Positions 53,265 through 62,594 of a stretch of 64,000 nt of DNA are shown in pieces; position 1 is the stretch's first letter, and every line of letters starts with the position of its first letter. The translations under genes and the position numbers were made by a program. The stretch is from Bacillus amyloliquefaciens DSM 7 = ATCC 23350. GTDB lineage: Bacteria; Bacillota; Bacilli; Bacillales; Bacillaceae. The notes below the pieces were generated by a model. It worked only from the letters and a program-made list of their open reading frames with translations. It ran no database searches and was not told the origin of the DNA. Location: contig NC_014551.1 of NCBI RefSeq assembly GCF_000196735.1, forward strand, positions 3,281,001 to 3,345,000, given 5' to 3'.

Positions 53265-54415
53265 GTTTTCTCCCCTTTCGTTTCAAACAGTTGTGCTAGT
53301 GCGTCAATGACACGCTGCTGCTCTTCAATAGACAAATCAGACCCGGACGGCAGACAAATGCCCCGGCTGAAAAGGTTCTCAGAGACCCGTTCATGATCGC
53401 TGTGAGGATAAAAAACGGAAGATGAGAAAAGCGGCTGCGTATGCAGCGGTTTCCACAGCGGACGGGCCTCAATATTTTGTTCGGCAAGACAGGCGACGGC
53501 TTCCTCAGGCGTCACGCCGTTATCAAGCGTCAGAGCCGTCAGCCATCGGTTTGAAACCGTTCCTTCAAGCTCCGGCATCATGCGGATGCCCGGATACGTT
53601 TCCAGCGCTTCCTTATACCTGTGAAAGATTTCTCTCCTCGCCCGGACGCGTTCTTCGAGCACTTCCAGCTGCGATATACCGACGCCTGCGAGAATGTTGC
53701 TGAGCCTGTAGTTATAACCGAGCTCACTGTGCTGGTAATGAACGGCGGCATCTCTCGCCTGTGACGCAAGAAACTTCGCTTTTTCAATAGCTGCTTCATC
53801 GTCAGACACGAGCATGCCGCCTCCCGATGTTGTAATGATTTTGTTGCCGTTAAAGGAATAAATGCCGAAACGGCCGAACGTGCCGCTCTGTCTGCCTTTA
53901 TATGTTGATCCTAAGGACTCGGCTGCGTCTTCAATCAGACAGACTCCGTATGCGTCGCAAAGGCGTAACAATTCATCCATTTTTGCGCTTTGGCCGTAAA
54001 GATTGACGGCGATCACCGCTTTCGGGAGCCTGCCGCACCGTTTTGCATCCCGGAGCGCCCGCTCAAGCGCGGCGGGCGACATGTTCCACGTCTCCCATTC
54101 CGAATCAATGAAAACGGGCTCTGCCTGCTCATACACAATCGGATTCGCCGTGGCGACAAACGTAAAGGAAGGACAAAATACAGCGTCTCCTTTTTTCACA
54201 CCCGCAAGCCGCAGGGCAAGATGGATGGCCGCCGTTCCCGAGCTTACGGCCGCCGCGCTTTTCACCCCCGCATATTCCGCGAGCCGCGCTTCAAACGAAT
54301 TGACGAGCGGACCGAGCGGCGCAATCCAATTGGAACGGAAGGCTTCCGCGATGTATTCCTGTTCTTTTCCGCTCATATGAGGCGGAGACAAATAAATCCG
54401 TTTGTTTGTTTGCAT
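53243..54415 (-). CDS. epsN: EPS aminotransferase EpsN
   Basis: DegT/DnrJ/EryC1 aminotransferase of 390 residues. It has SSGTAAIHLALRLAGVKKGD, DAVFCPSFTFVATANPI, LIEDAAESLGSTYKG and SFNGNKIITTSGGGM with the Schiff-base Lys. EpsN aminates UDP-4-keto-6-deoxy-GlcNAc to the bacillosamine-type UDP-4-amino sugar, which EpsM then acetylates. The start MQTNKRIYLSPPHMSG at 54415 has AAAGGATGATTTC upstream, the RBS lying in the last codons of epsM. Confidence 0.94.
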   Translation of the reverse strand: MQTNKRIYLSPPHMSGKEQEYIAEAFRSNWIAPLGPLVNSFEARLAEYAGVKSAAAVSSGTAAIHLALRLAGVKKGDAVFCPSFTFVATANPIVYEQAEPVFIDSEWETWNMSPAALERALRDAKRCGRLPKAVIAVNLYGQSAKMDELLRLCDAYGVCLIEDAAESLGSTYKGRQSGTFGRFGIYSFNGNKIITTSGGGMLVSDDEAAIEKAKFLASQARDAAVHYQHSELGYNYRLSNILAGVGISQLEVLEERVRARREIFHRYKEALETYPGIRMMPELEGTVSNRWLTALTLDNGVTPEEAVACLAEQNIEARPLWKPLHTQPLFSSSVFYPHSDHERVSENLFSRGICLPSGSDLSIEEQQRVIDALAQLFETKGEKTWTAAMS

Positions 54416-54419
54416 GAAA

Positions 54420-55067
54420 TCATCCTTTTTCATTATGAATAGAGGAGATGACGCGGGCCGGAACGCCGACCGCCGTCACATGATCGGGAATCCGGCTGAT
54501 GACGGCAGCCCCCGCGCCGATAACCGACCAAGGACCGATGTCTGTCCGCGGTATGACAGACGCGCCGATTCCGATGTGCGCTCCTTCCCCGACTTTCACT
54601 CCGCCGGCAAGCGCAGCGCGCGGGGAAAGATGGACGTAATCTCCGATTGCATTGTCATGATCGGCAACCGCACCTGTATTGATGATGCAATGCGCGCCGA
54701 TGTCAGCGCCCGCCTGAATGACGGCGCCCGCCATCACAACCGTTCCGTGTCCGACGGAAGCCGTATCACTGACGATTGCCCCGGGGTGAATGAGAGCGGT
54801 GTAATCATCATGTTCAAGCCCAAGCGTTTCAGCGAGCTGCTTTCTTACACCATTGTGACCGATGCATATCGTGAATACGGCTCCCGGGACGAGTTTCCGA
54901 AGCATGTGCACGTCTTTCGTTCGGCCCGTATACAAACCGTCCCGAACGGTAAAACCGCTGAATCCGTCGTCCAATATGCCCGCAAGCTCCATATCGGAAC
55001 GAGCCTTCACGATTTCCTTTACAACTTTTCCGTGTCCGCCGTTTCCGATCAGCACGACCTTTTTCAC
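54420..55067 (-). CDS. epsM: EPS sugar O/N-acetyltransferase EpsM
   Basis: Left-handed beta-helix acetyltransferase of 215 residues of the PglD/NeuD type. The N-terminal Rossmann-like part has VLIGNGGHGKVVKEI, and the hexapeptide repeats follow (GAIVSDTASVGHGTVVMAGAVIQAGADIGAHCIINTGAVADHDN), containing the catalytic His. It acetylates the 4-amino sugar made by EpsN. ATGA overlap with epsL at 55067-55064. Confidence 0.93.
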   Translation of the reverse strand: MKKVVLIGNGGHGKVVKEIVKARSDMELAGILDDGFSGFTVRDGLYTGRTKDVHMLRKLVPGAVFTICIGHNGVRKQLAETLGLEHDDYTALIHPGAIVSDTASVGHGTVVMAGAVIQAGADIGAHCIINTGAVADHDNAIGDYVHLSPRAALAGGVKVGEGAHIGIGASVIPRTDIGPWSVIGAGAAVISRIPDHVTAVGVPARVISSIHNEKG

Positions 55068-55672
55068 GATGACATATCTCCGCTGCCTGTGAAGCGCTTT
55101 GCCGTCGCATGGCCGGATTGATGTATCCCCTCTGACACGAGAACCTTTTTCACAGTTAACAGCAGTATTTTCAAGTCGAGAAGGAATGTGCGGTTATCGA
55201 CATACCACACGTCGAGCTTGAATTTTTCTTCCCAGGAAATCGCATTTCTCCCATTAATCTGCGCCCAGCCCGTAATGCCCGGTTTCACCTCATGCCGCCG
55301 CGCCTGCTCCGCCGTGTAAAGCGGCAGATAATCCATCAGCAAAGGGCGGGGGCCGACCAGACTGATATCGCCTTTGATCACATTAAAAAGCTGGGGAAGC
55401 TCATCGATGCTCAGTTTTCTGATCAGCTTTCCCGCTCTGGTCAGACGCAGATGATCCGGAAGCGGCGCACCGTTTTCGTCACGCGCATCCGTCATCGTCC
55501 TGAGTTTATACAAAGTAAACGGACGCCCGTTATACCCGGGTCTCGTCTGTTTAAAGAACACCGGCGACCCGATGGCGAATCTGACGGCGGCCATGGCGAA
55601 GAGAAGAATGACACTTGCGCCGCACAATAACAAAATCGCGGCCGTTATATCAAATACACGTTTCGCCTTCAA
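55064..55672 (-). CDS. epsL: Initiating phosphoglycosyl transferase EpsL
   Basis: Small bacterial sugar transferase (monotopic PGT) of 202 residues. The hydrophobic re-entrant helix FDITAAILLLCGASVILLFAMA comes first, then FKQTRPGYNGRPFTLYKLRTM, the Asp-Glu dyad in LSIDELPQLFNVIKGDISLVGPRPL, and EVKPGITGWAQINGR. It transfers the first sugar phosphate to undecaprenyl phosphate. The start is TTG at 55672, which overlaps the epsK stop as TTGA and gives the B. subtilis length of 202; the ORF is open further upstream inside epsK without need. Confidence 0.92.
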   Translation of the reverse strand: MKAKRVFDITAAILLLCGASVILLFAMAAVRFAIGSPVFFKQTRPGYNGRPFTLYKLRTMTDARDENGAPLPDHLRLTRAGKLIRKLSIDELPQLFNVIKGDISLVGPRPLLMDYLPLYTAEQARRHEVKPGITGWAQINGRNAISWEEKFKLDVWYVDNRTFLLDLKILLLTVKKVLVSEGIHQSGHATAKRFTGSGDMSS

Positions 55673-57186
55673 ATCTGAACAGCTCCTTTCACTTTTCGGC
55701 ATTTCTGTAAAGCAAGCCGCCTTTCTTCCTTCGTACAAATGAAGAAAAAAGCGAATGCGGCATAGCTCACGCATACGGCAAGCCCTGCGGCAATCAGGCC
55801 GGTCCAGCTGTCAAGCGGTGAAAACAGCTGGATTCCCCGGCAGACAGCCCAGGCAAATACAGCCGCCGCCAACGGACCGAACATGCCTTTGTAAAACGCG
55901 GTTTTCTGAAAGCCGGTAATATGCGAAACATACAGCGGCGTGAAGACGGCATTTTTCAAAATGAGAGAGACAGCTCCGGCAATGGTGATGCCGTACAGGC
56001 CGAGATGAGCCGGCCCGCTGAGAACAACGGCCAATAGAACATTCAGTCCGCCTAAGCATAAAGTAACGACGGCGGGCGTTTTTTGTTTATTAAAAGCCGT
56101 CCATACGTAAAATAGCGGCATGACAGAGAGACTGACCGCCAAATACGCGGCGTGAATGTATAAAATAGGCGCCGTCTGCACAAACGACGGGCCCAGCCAA
56201 ATCGACAGAAACGGTTCGGCAAGCCCTCCTAATAAGGCGGCGGGAAGCGCGAGCAGAAGCCCGTTGAGCCGCACGGCCTTATTGGCGTAAGACAGGAGAC
56301 CTTCCATATCGCCTTTTGAATAGCAGGAAGTCAAAACCGGCGCAAACAGCGAAGCGAGCGTCCCGGCAAGACTTCTAAGCAGAAGCGGAAATTGGATAAT
56401 CGCCGCATAAATGCCCGCTTCCGACGGCCCCAGCACAAGGTTTGCCGTCATCAGGTCAATCTGCAGAAACAGCAGCACGCCGATCTGGTTGACAGAGCTC
56501 CATGCACCGGCCGAAAACAGCACTTTGCTCGTCTGTAATGACAAGGCTTTCCGCCTGAAAGAAAACCACGGAATCAATTTCTTAAAAAAGAAAAACGTCA
56601 GCACGGCCGCGCAGACGGCACCGGCTAAAGCCGAGAGCTGGATCTGCCAGATCTTCGGGGGAAGGAACGTAAACAGAGCGAGCACACACAGCACCCTGAC
56701 CAGCATTTGCACGGCCTGAATGGAGCTTGTGATATAAAGCTTGTTGGCAAAAAACGGCCCCGTCGCGAAACCTGCCATAAAAAACGTCAGCATAAACAGC
56801 ACACTGCCGATCACGATAGAGAGCCTCACATCCGTTAACAGCCCGGCCGGAACATTCATGATGCGGTCAATAAAAAAAGCCGTCCCGGCGAGCGGCACAG
56901 CGAGCAATAGCGAAATCACGACAGACGCGGCTAAATAATTGCTTACATACGCATTGGCCTCATCCCTGTTCCCCCTGTGGGCGGCGACGGAGAAAAACCT
57001 CACAACGACAGAGCTCAGCGCAACGGTAATAATAGAGAAATAGTTAATGATATTCTGTGTCAGATGGACAAACCCAAAAGCCTCTACACCTAATGTTTTG
57101 ACAATAAAGGGGGTCATCCATACTGATAAAAACACCGATAGTAAAAACGCCGTCACATTGGCGCCGAAATTAATGGCAAATTTCAT
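55669..57186 (-). CDS. epsK: EPS flippase EpsK (Wzx/MATE type)
   Basis: Polysaccharide transporter of 505 residues with about fourteen helices. It starts MKFAINFGANVTAFLLSVFLSVWMTPFIVKTLG, the usual opening of Wzx-type flippases. It moves lipid-linked EPS repeat units across the membrane. ATG at 57186 overlaps the epsJ stop as ATGA; 26 in-frame codons upstream lie in epsJ and are not used. The length equals that of B. subtilis EpsK. Confidence 0.93.
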   Translation of the reverse strand: MKFAINFGANVTAFLLSVFLSVWMTPFIVKTLGVEAFGFVHLTQNIINYFSIITVALSSVVVRFFSVAAHRGNRDEANAYVSNYLAASVVISLLLAVPLAGTAFFIDRIMNVPAGLLTDVRLSIVIGSVLFMLTFFMAGFATGPFFANKLYITSSIQAVQMLVRVLCVLALFTFLPPKIWQIQLSALAGAVCAAVLTFFFFKKLIPWFSFRRKALSLQTSKVLFSAGAWSSVNQIGVLLFLQIDLMTANLVLGPSEAGIYAAIIQFPLLLRSLAGTLASLFAPVLTSCYSKGDMEGLLSYANKAVRLNGLLLALPAALLGGLAEPFLSIWLGPSFVQTAPILYIHAAYLAVSLSVMPLFYVWTAFNKQKTPAVVTLCLGGLNVLLAVVLSGPAHLGLYGITIAGAVSLILKNAVFTPLYVSHITGFQKTAFYKGMFGPLAAAVFAWAVCRGIQLFSPLDSWTGLIAAGLAVCVSYAAFAFFFICTKEERRLALQKCRKVKGAVQI

Positions 57187-58217
57187 GCTCCTTCCGCACT
57201 GCCTTTCTCTTTCGTTTTCCGATCGAAAAATGCATGCAGAAGCAGCGGAAGGCGCATTTTGCACAGACCGAGCACCACACGTTCCCCGGCCAGCAGCTGT
57301 TTATGCCGGCACGGCGTGCTGCGCACCGCCGTTTTTACCATGTCATACGTTAAAATTCTGCCGATGTGCGCCGTAATCTCATGTGACGGCTGCGGGGCGG
57401 CGCATGCATTGGCGATCAGCATCGGGATCTGATGCTTACACAAATACGTATTGATATCGCTTTGGCAGGCGTCCGTCAGCCCGTTCGCCTCATAAAAAGC
57501 CATTTTCGCTTCATATTGCTTTTGCAGTTCGTCATCTAAGTGTGGCTTAAACGGAGTTTCTGTAAGGCTTGTGGGGTTTTCCCGGTAAATATAAAGCCCT
57601 TCATCTATCACTTTGACACGTGCTGCATGGCGGAACGCTGCCAAGTTAAACGGAGAGTCCTCGGCAAATCGGATATCTTCATGAAACAGCAGCCCTTGCA
57701 ATACTTCTCTCCGGTATATATAACGCCATACGTACCAAATAAACCGATGTTCGTGCGCGCAGGTCAGCAGATCAGTCATCTCAGCCGCTGTGAAGACGCG
57801 GCCCGGCGGAATGGACGGCGGCATATACGCTCTTTCCTTAGACGGCGTTTCCTTATAATAGCCGCATCCGGCGATATCCAGCCGGTTCTTCTCCGCTTCT
57901 TCATAAAGCCGCTCGAACATCGTTTCCGTCACATAGTCATCGCCGTCCACAAAGCCGATATAACGGCCGCGGGCGGCTTTAATTCCGGCATTGCGGGCCG
58001 AGCTGAGACCGCCGTTTTCTTGATGAATCACCCGGATTCTCGCATCTTCTGCGGCGAATTGTTCGGCCATCCGGCCGGACTGATCCGGTGAGCCGTCATT
58101 GACGAAAATAATTTCGATGTCTCTCAGCATCTGTTTTGTTAAAGATACCGCGCATGCTTTAATAAAAGGCTCTGTCTTATACATCGGGACGATTACGCTT
58201 ACCAGCGGCGCGTTCAT
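57183..58217 (-). CDS. epsJ: EPS glycosyltransferase EpsJ (GT2)
   Basis: Inverting GT-A glycosyltransferase of 344 residues. The N-terminal SVIVPMYKTEPFIKACAVSL, IIFVNDGSPDQSG and the DXD motif in FVDGDDYVTETMFERLY (about 92-108) are clear. It adds a sugar to the growing EPS repeat unit. It overlaps both epsI and epsK by four bases. It is similar to EpsH but diverges after the catalytic domain. Confidence 0.92.
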   Translation of the reverse strand: MNAPLVSVIVPMYKTEPFIKACAVSLTKQMLRDIEIIFVNDGSPDQSGRMAEQFAAEDARIRVIHQENGGLSSARNAGIKAARGRYIGFVDGDDYVTETMFERLYEEAEKNRLDIAGCGYYKETPSKERAYMPPSIPPGRVFTAAEMTDLLTCAHEHRFIWYVWRYIYRREVLQGLLFHEDIRFAEDSPFNLAAFRHAARVKVIDEGLYIYRENPTSLTETPFKPHLDDELQKQYEAKMAFYEANGLTDACQSDINTYLCKHQIPMLIANACAAPQPSHEITAHIGRILTYDMVKTAVRSTPCRHKQLLAGERVVLGLCKMRLPLLLHAFFDRKTKEKGSAEGA

Positions 58218-59290
58218 TGGGCATCACCGCTGATTTTCGAGCGCAGCCCGGCAAAATAAACACTGCGCATAGAACCGCCTTCCTCATACTTGCCGCTCAG
58301 CAGCCGGTTTACAGCGGCCGTCACGGCTTCAGGCTCCGGACGTTCAAGCAATGTCATGTTCGGTATATGTTTCAGCCATTGAAAGCCTTCCATCACTTTA
58401 TGGTCAAAAGAACGAATGACGACACAAGGCGTTTTCGTCAGCGCACAAAAAATCATCCCGTGAAGCCTGTCAGTTACGACGGCTTCCGCGCCTTTCAGTG
58501 TATTCCACAGCGCCTCCAGCTCTTCTTCCCGTGTATGGCGGCTGACTCTCCGGCCGACCGTCGTGGTAAAGGAATGCAGCTCTCCGTATTCTTCAGCCAA
58601 AGCTTCTTTTACCATCGTTCTTTCCTCAGCGGTCAGCGCGCTCTCCCGGTCCTCACGTAAGCAGAGGTAGATCCCTTCCCGCGGGAGGCGCCGTTCGCTT
58701 TTATCCAAATATAAGACCATGTCAGGCTGTTTGAGCACTGTTTTTCCGGGAAAATGACGCTTCATCCATTGATACGTCGTCTCGTCTCTTGCCATTAACA
58801 AAAGGTCGGGATGCGCATTATACACTTTTTGGGCGCGTTTCAGTTCCTTCCGCCCCTTTTTTGAATCAGAAAAGTGAGCCGTCGCCGGAAGCTGAACGAT
58901 CCGATACTGATGGAATGTTTTTATAATAAAACGGCGCGTCCATTCCTCATAACGGTACAAATCACCCATGTTCCCGCCGCCGATGATGAATACCATATCA
59001 TCGGGGTGGCGTTTTTTGATCAGCGCTTTTGCGGATCTGTATATATCCTTCATATCCACCTCAATGATGTCAAAATCGGGATACTCCCGTTCAAGAAACG
59101 TTTTGCTTGCGTAGGCGATGGCGTGATCGCCGAGATTATCGTGGGACGGAAGCAGCGTCAGAATGATCTTTTTTCTTGCCGCTGTATGCCCCGCCCCGTC
59201 CGCTGCCGTTCCGAAATGAAATTGAGACGGGTATTTCACCTTAAGCAAAAGCCATTCCGCGAGATTGATTTTTAAAGATTGTATCGACAT
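58214..59290 (-). CDS. epsI: EPS pyruvyl transferase EpsI
   Basis: Pyruvyl transferase of 358 residues. ILTLLPSHDNLGDHAIAYASKTFL and FIIGGGNMGDLYRYEEWTRRFI correspond to the nucleotide/PEP-binding half, and VVTDRLHGMIFCALTKTPCVVIRSFDHK to the C-terminal conserved block. A second enzyme of this kind (EpsO) is in the same operon. It overlaps epsJ by four bases and lies four bases after epsH. Confidence 0.93.
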   Translation of the reverse strand: MSIQSLKINLAEWLLLKVKYPSQFHFGTAADGAGHTAARKKIILTLLPSHDNLGDHAIAYASKTFLEREYPDFDIIEVDMKDIYRSAKALIKKRHPDDMVFIIGGGNMGDLYRYEEWTRRFIIKTFHQYRIVQLPATAHFSDSKKGRKELKRAQKVYNAHPDLLLMARDETTYQWMKRHFPGKTVLKQPDMVLYLDKSERRLPREGIYLCLREDRESALTAEERTMVKEALAEEYGELHSFTTTVGRRVSRHTREEELEALWNTLKGAEAVVTDRLHGMIFCALTKTPCVVIRSFDHKVMEGFQWLKHIPNMTLLERPEPEAVTAAVNRLLSGKYEEGGSMRSVYFAGLRSKISGDAQ

Positions 59291-59294
59291 GTCT

Positions 59295-60332
59295 TCACCC
59301 TCTGATTTTCATTTTGTACTCGATTGCCCGCTGATACGCGGCTGATGCCAGCGATACGAACGGAATCAGCTTCAGCTTCGCCAAAAGCAGAAGGCATGAG
59401 CGTTTAGCGTCAAACGGCGCCGTTCCTGTTTTGGAAAGACTCAGGCGGAACACGGGATCAGCGCATATCCGGCTGATATTCTGCCATTTCTCAGAAAAAC
59501 GTCCGCCGTTATTCCGCTTCCATTCATTAAGCAGGCAGACTGTTCCGTGCTGGACGATAAAAAAGTCCAGCTCCTGCCGGTATTCCTGTAAGCAGCCGTT
59601 TTCACGCAAAAAAGCCTCGTTCAGCCGATAGAGAACCAGACCTGAGTCAAACAGCTTTTTCTGATAGCTTTGCACAATGGAAGTCAAGTGAATCCGATAA
59701 TGATAGAGCGGCTGATCCACGTACGAGACCGCATCCGCGAATACATGCGCCCGGAGGCTGAAGTACTGATCCTCCACGTGTTCCAGCTCATCACGAAGCG
59801 GAAAGCGCAGCCGATGATGTTCGATCATGGTTCTGTTGTACAGCTTGTTCCATGAAAATCCGCTGACTCTTCCCTCAAATAAATCTTTCAGGTAGAGTTG
59901 TTTCGGACGGCCCTCATACGCTGAAGCGATCGTTGATACGACAGTTTTCCCCGTATCCGCAAATTCAGCCGCATATTCGCAAATGACGAGATCAGCCTGA
60001 TCAGCCTTCGCTTTTTCATACATGCGCAGGCAATAATCCGGTTCAACCCAGTCGTCCGCATCAATAAAAGCGATAAATTCGCCGCGCGCCGCCTCAATGC
60101 CCTTGTTGCGGACCGCGCCGAGCCCCCGGTTTTTCTGATGAATGACCCGTATTCTCTCATCCCGCTTTTGATAGGTTTCAAGAATGGCCGGGCTTTGATC
60201 CGTTGACCCGTCATTGACGGCGATAATTTCGATATTGGCGAGCGACTGATTGAGCAATGAATCTAAACATTTTTCTAAATAGGTTTCCGTATTATACACA
60301 GCAATTAATAAACTGACCGCGGGTGTTTCCAT
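59295..60332 (-). CDS. epsH: EPS glycosyltransferase EpsH (GT2)
   Basis: GT-A glycosyltransferase of 345 residues. SLLIAVYNTETYLEKCLDSLLNQ, IAVNDGSTDQSPAIL and FIDADDWVEPDYCLRMYEKA hold the nucleotide and DXD motifs. In B. subtilis, EpsH is required for the matrix exopolysaccharide (an N-acetylglucosamine-containing polymer). ATG at 60332 with GGAGGTTTAT upstream, 18 bases after epsG. Confidence 0.93.
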   Translation of the reverse strand: METPAVSLLIAVYNTETYLEKCLDSLLNQSLANIEIIAVNDGSTDQSPAILETYQKRDERIRVIHQKNRGLGAVRNKGIEAARGEFIAFIDADDWVEPDYCLRMYEKAKADQADLVICEYAAEFADTGKTVVSTIASAYEGRPKQLYLKDLFEGRVSGFSWNKLYNRTMIEHHRLRFPLRDELEHVEDQYFSLRAHVFADAVSYVDQPLYHYRIHLTSIVQSYQKKLFDSGLVLYRLNEAFLRENGCLQEYRQELDFFIVQHGTVCLLNEWKRNNGGRFSEKWQNISRICADPVFRLSLSKTGTAPFDAKRSCLLLLAKLKLIPFVSLASAAYQRAIEYKMKIRG

Positions 60333-60350
60333 ATAAACCTCCAGTATCCA

Positions 60351-61454
60351 TTACCGGGAAAAAATCGTTCTGTACGGAAGCACAGACGAATCGACCGGCA
60401 TAAGCAAATAGCTGTAAAGAAAATAACAGACAATAATGGCGATATAAATCAGGGCATTCGATTTTTCATCAAAAATCCTCACAAAATAAGGGATCAGGAT
60501 CATTTGGTACAGGCCGAAATATATATTAAACCGGGCAAAAATAACATCCTTTGTCGCCAGCAGACCGAACAGCAGGCCGAGCAGACAGAAATTCACGATG
60601 ACATCAATGCCAGGCCAGAGCTTCCGCAGCCGCTCCCGGTAGCAGAAAGCCAAAAACAGCGGCAGAAGCAGCACCGCGATTTTTACGACGTTCATCCCGT
60701 TCGTATTGGTCATCAGCCATTTCTCATAATGGCCGTACGAGCTGTTCTCCAGCACGACGACAAACAGCGAAATGAACTTCTGATACAGAAACGTCATGAG
60801 AAGAAACAAGGCCGACAGCCCGAAAATCGCGGGCGACCAGGCTCTTCTTCTGACGATAAAATAAACCGGAATCATGATCAGGGCCGAGGAATGAAAGAGC
60901 GAGCACAACAGCACGATCAAAAAATAGCGCTTCCAGCTTCCGCTGATCACGTAGCGGACGGCCCAAAACAGCACGGCCGCCACCATATACTGCCTGATGC
61001 CGTTAAAAGAAGCGTAATAATGATACGTGCCTAAAAACAAAAACACACTCAGCTCAAACGGACGGCCGAACTCGGCGAGCCCTTTTAAAATAAAGCTGCA
61101 CGTCACGACCGCAACGGTGAAATACATGATTTGCGGATCTTTCGTGATAAAATTCATGAGCCAGATGAGAGCGGTAAACCCCGGATCAACAGCGGCTTTT
61201 TTCGCTCCGAACCCGAAAATCTCCCATATACTGCCGTAATTGCCCGCCAGTTTGTACATCAGCGCGTACGTCTGAAAATCCGTTCCGACTCTGTAGCGTA
61301 ACCCGGAGACCAATACCAGCGATAGCAGCGGAACCAGCATGACGAGCTGATTCGGGCGGTACCCGGTCGAAAGCGATTGATCACGCCCGCCGCACATTTT
61401 CGCGAACCATGACCAAATATAAACAATTCCCATATTGACTACATATACAATCAT
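60351..61454 (-). CDS. epsG: EPS polymerase-like membrane protein EpsG
   Basis: Membrane protein of 367 residues with about ten to eleven helices, of the EpsG family (PF14897). [24 protein letters not shown] is the typical RYxxGxDxxxY motif in the first third, followed by [26 protein letters not shown]. It is thought to act as the Wzy-like polymerase of EPS. It is three bases after epsF. The length equals that of B. subtilis EpsG. Confidence 0.92.
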   Translation of the reverse strand: MIVYVVNMGIVYIWSWFAKMCGGRDQSLSTGYRPNQLVMLVPLLSLVLVSGLRYRVGTDFQTYALMYKLAGNYGSIWEIFGFGAKKAAVDPGFTALIWLMNFITKDPQIMYFTVAVVTCSFILKGLAEFGRPFELSVFLFLGTYHYYASFNGIRQYMVAAVLFWAVRYVISGSWKRYFLIVLLCSLFHSSALIMIPVYFIVRRRAWSPAIFGLSALFLLMTFLYQKFISLFVVVLENSSYGHYEKWLMTNTNGMNVVKIAVLLLPLFLAFCYRERLRKLWPGIDVIVNFCLLGLLFGLLATKDVIFARFNIYFGLYQMILIPYFVRIFDEKSNALIYIAIIVCYFLYSYLLMPVDSSVLPYRTIFSR

Positions 61455-61457
61455 TCG

Positions 61458-62594
61458 TTACTGTTCCTTTTCACAATTCATATTGTAAAGCTTCATAATC
61501 GCCCCCGCATTTTCTCCCGCATCATATCCCAGCCGTCCGAGGGTTTCTTTAATGCGGGCCTTGTCAGGCACCGGCGTCTCCGCTGCCCGTAAAATCGCGG
61601 ATGCCCATTGTTCGGGCGGCTCTTTGAGGCTGAGCCTGCTGACCAGTCCGAGCCCGGCATCGGCTTCTTCTGTTATGCCGTCTGATATCACGCACGGCAC
61701 CCCGGAAGCCTGCGCTTCAACGAGCGTGACAGGCAGCCCCTCATATAGAGACGGCATGACAAATACATCCAGCGTTTTCAGCAGATCATGAACGCGCTCC
61801 TCTACGCCGATAAAACGCACATCATCATCAAGCCCCAGCTTCTCCGCCAGTTTTTCCATATCGGTGCGAAGCGGACCGTCTCCGGCGAGAATCAGCTGAA
61901 AGCCGATGCCCCGCTCTTTCATATCAGCGGCCAGCCGGAGCAGAAATTGGTGGTTTTTCTCCTCTGTAAAGCGGCCGATATGTCCGATTGCCAAACGGCC
62001 GCCGGCAATGCCCCGCTTCCTTTTTTCCGATTCTGTGTCCGCACGCCCGCCGGCAAATAAATCGAGATCAATGCCGTTCGGCAAAAGATGCACATCTTTT
62101 TCTTTACCGAATAAGAAACGTCCCGCCTCTTCCCCGCAGGCGCACAGCGCGGTGGCGTTTGCCGTGATCATCCGTCTGAATACAAATAGCTGCATCCCGG
62201 CAAGCCGCGACGACCGCCCCCGCCACGACGTGCTGTGAGAATGGCAGATCCTCACCGGGACACCGGCTAAACGCGCAGCCAGCGCGATAAATCCCGATTG
62301 AAAATCGGTATGGGCGTGCACGGCGGCAAACGGGCCTTTTTCCTGAATCACCCGTTTGACCTGTTTCACAAATGTTATCGGATTTGTGCTGCCGATGCTC
62401 GGCACATAAAAAAGCCGTCCGCCGAGAGTAAGAATTTCCTCATCATAAGCGCACGGATCGTTCCTATGGGTTAAAAAATCAAACTGCACCTTCGTTCTGT
62501 CCATCTTCCGGTACAAATTCATCATCATCGTTTCTGCGCCGCCTCTGTTCATCCCGCTGAAGATGTGCAGCACCCGCACAGGTGTGTCAGTCAT
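61458..62594 (-). CDS. epsF: EPS glycosyltransferase EpsF (GT4)
   Basis: GT-B retaining glycosyltransferase of about 378 residues. VLHIFSGMNRGGAETMMMNLYRKM forms the N-terminal domain start, HSHSTSW and AIGHIGRFTEEKNHQFLLRLA the domain boundary, and DVFVMPSLYEGLPVTLVEAQASGVPCVISD the donor-binding E-x7-E motif. The ATG at 62594 is preferred over a TTG at 62603 that abuts the RBS AGAAGGG. It overlaps the end of epsE by eight bases. Confidence 0.92.
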   Translation of the reverse strand: MTDTPVRVLHIFSGMNRGGAETMMMNLYRKMDRTKVQFDFLTHRNDPCAYDEEILTLGGRLFYVPSIGSTNPITFVKQVKRVIQEKGPFAAVHAHTDFQSGFIALAARLAGVPVRICHSHSTSWRGRSSRLAGMQLFVFRRMITANATALCACGEEAGRFLFGKEKDVHLLPNGIDLDLFAGGRADTESEKRKRGIAGGRLAIGHIGRFTEEKNHQFLLRLAADMKERGIGFQLILAGDGPLRTDMEKLAEKLGLDDDVRFIGVEERVHDLLKTLDVFVMPSLYEGLPVTLVEAQASGVPCVISDGITEEADAGLGLVSRLSLKEPPEQWASAILRAAETPVPDKARIKETLGRLGYDAGENAGAIMKLYNMNCEKEQ

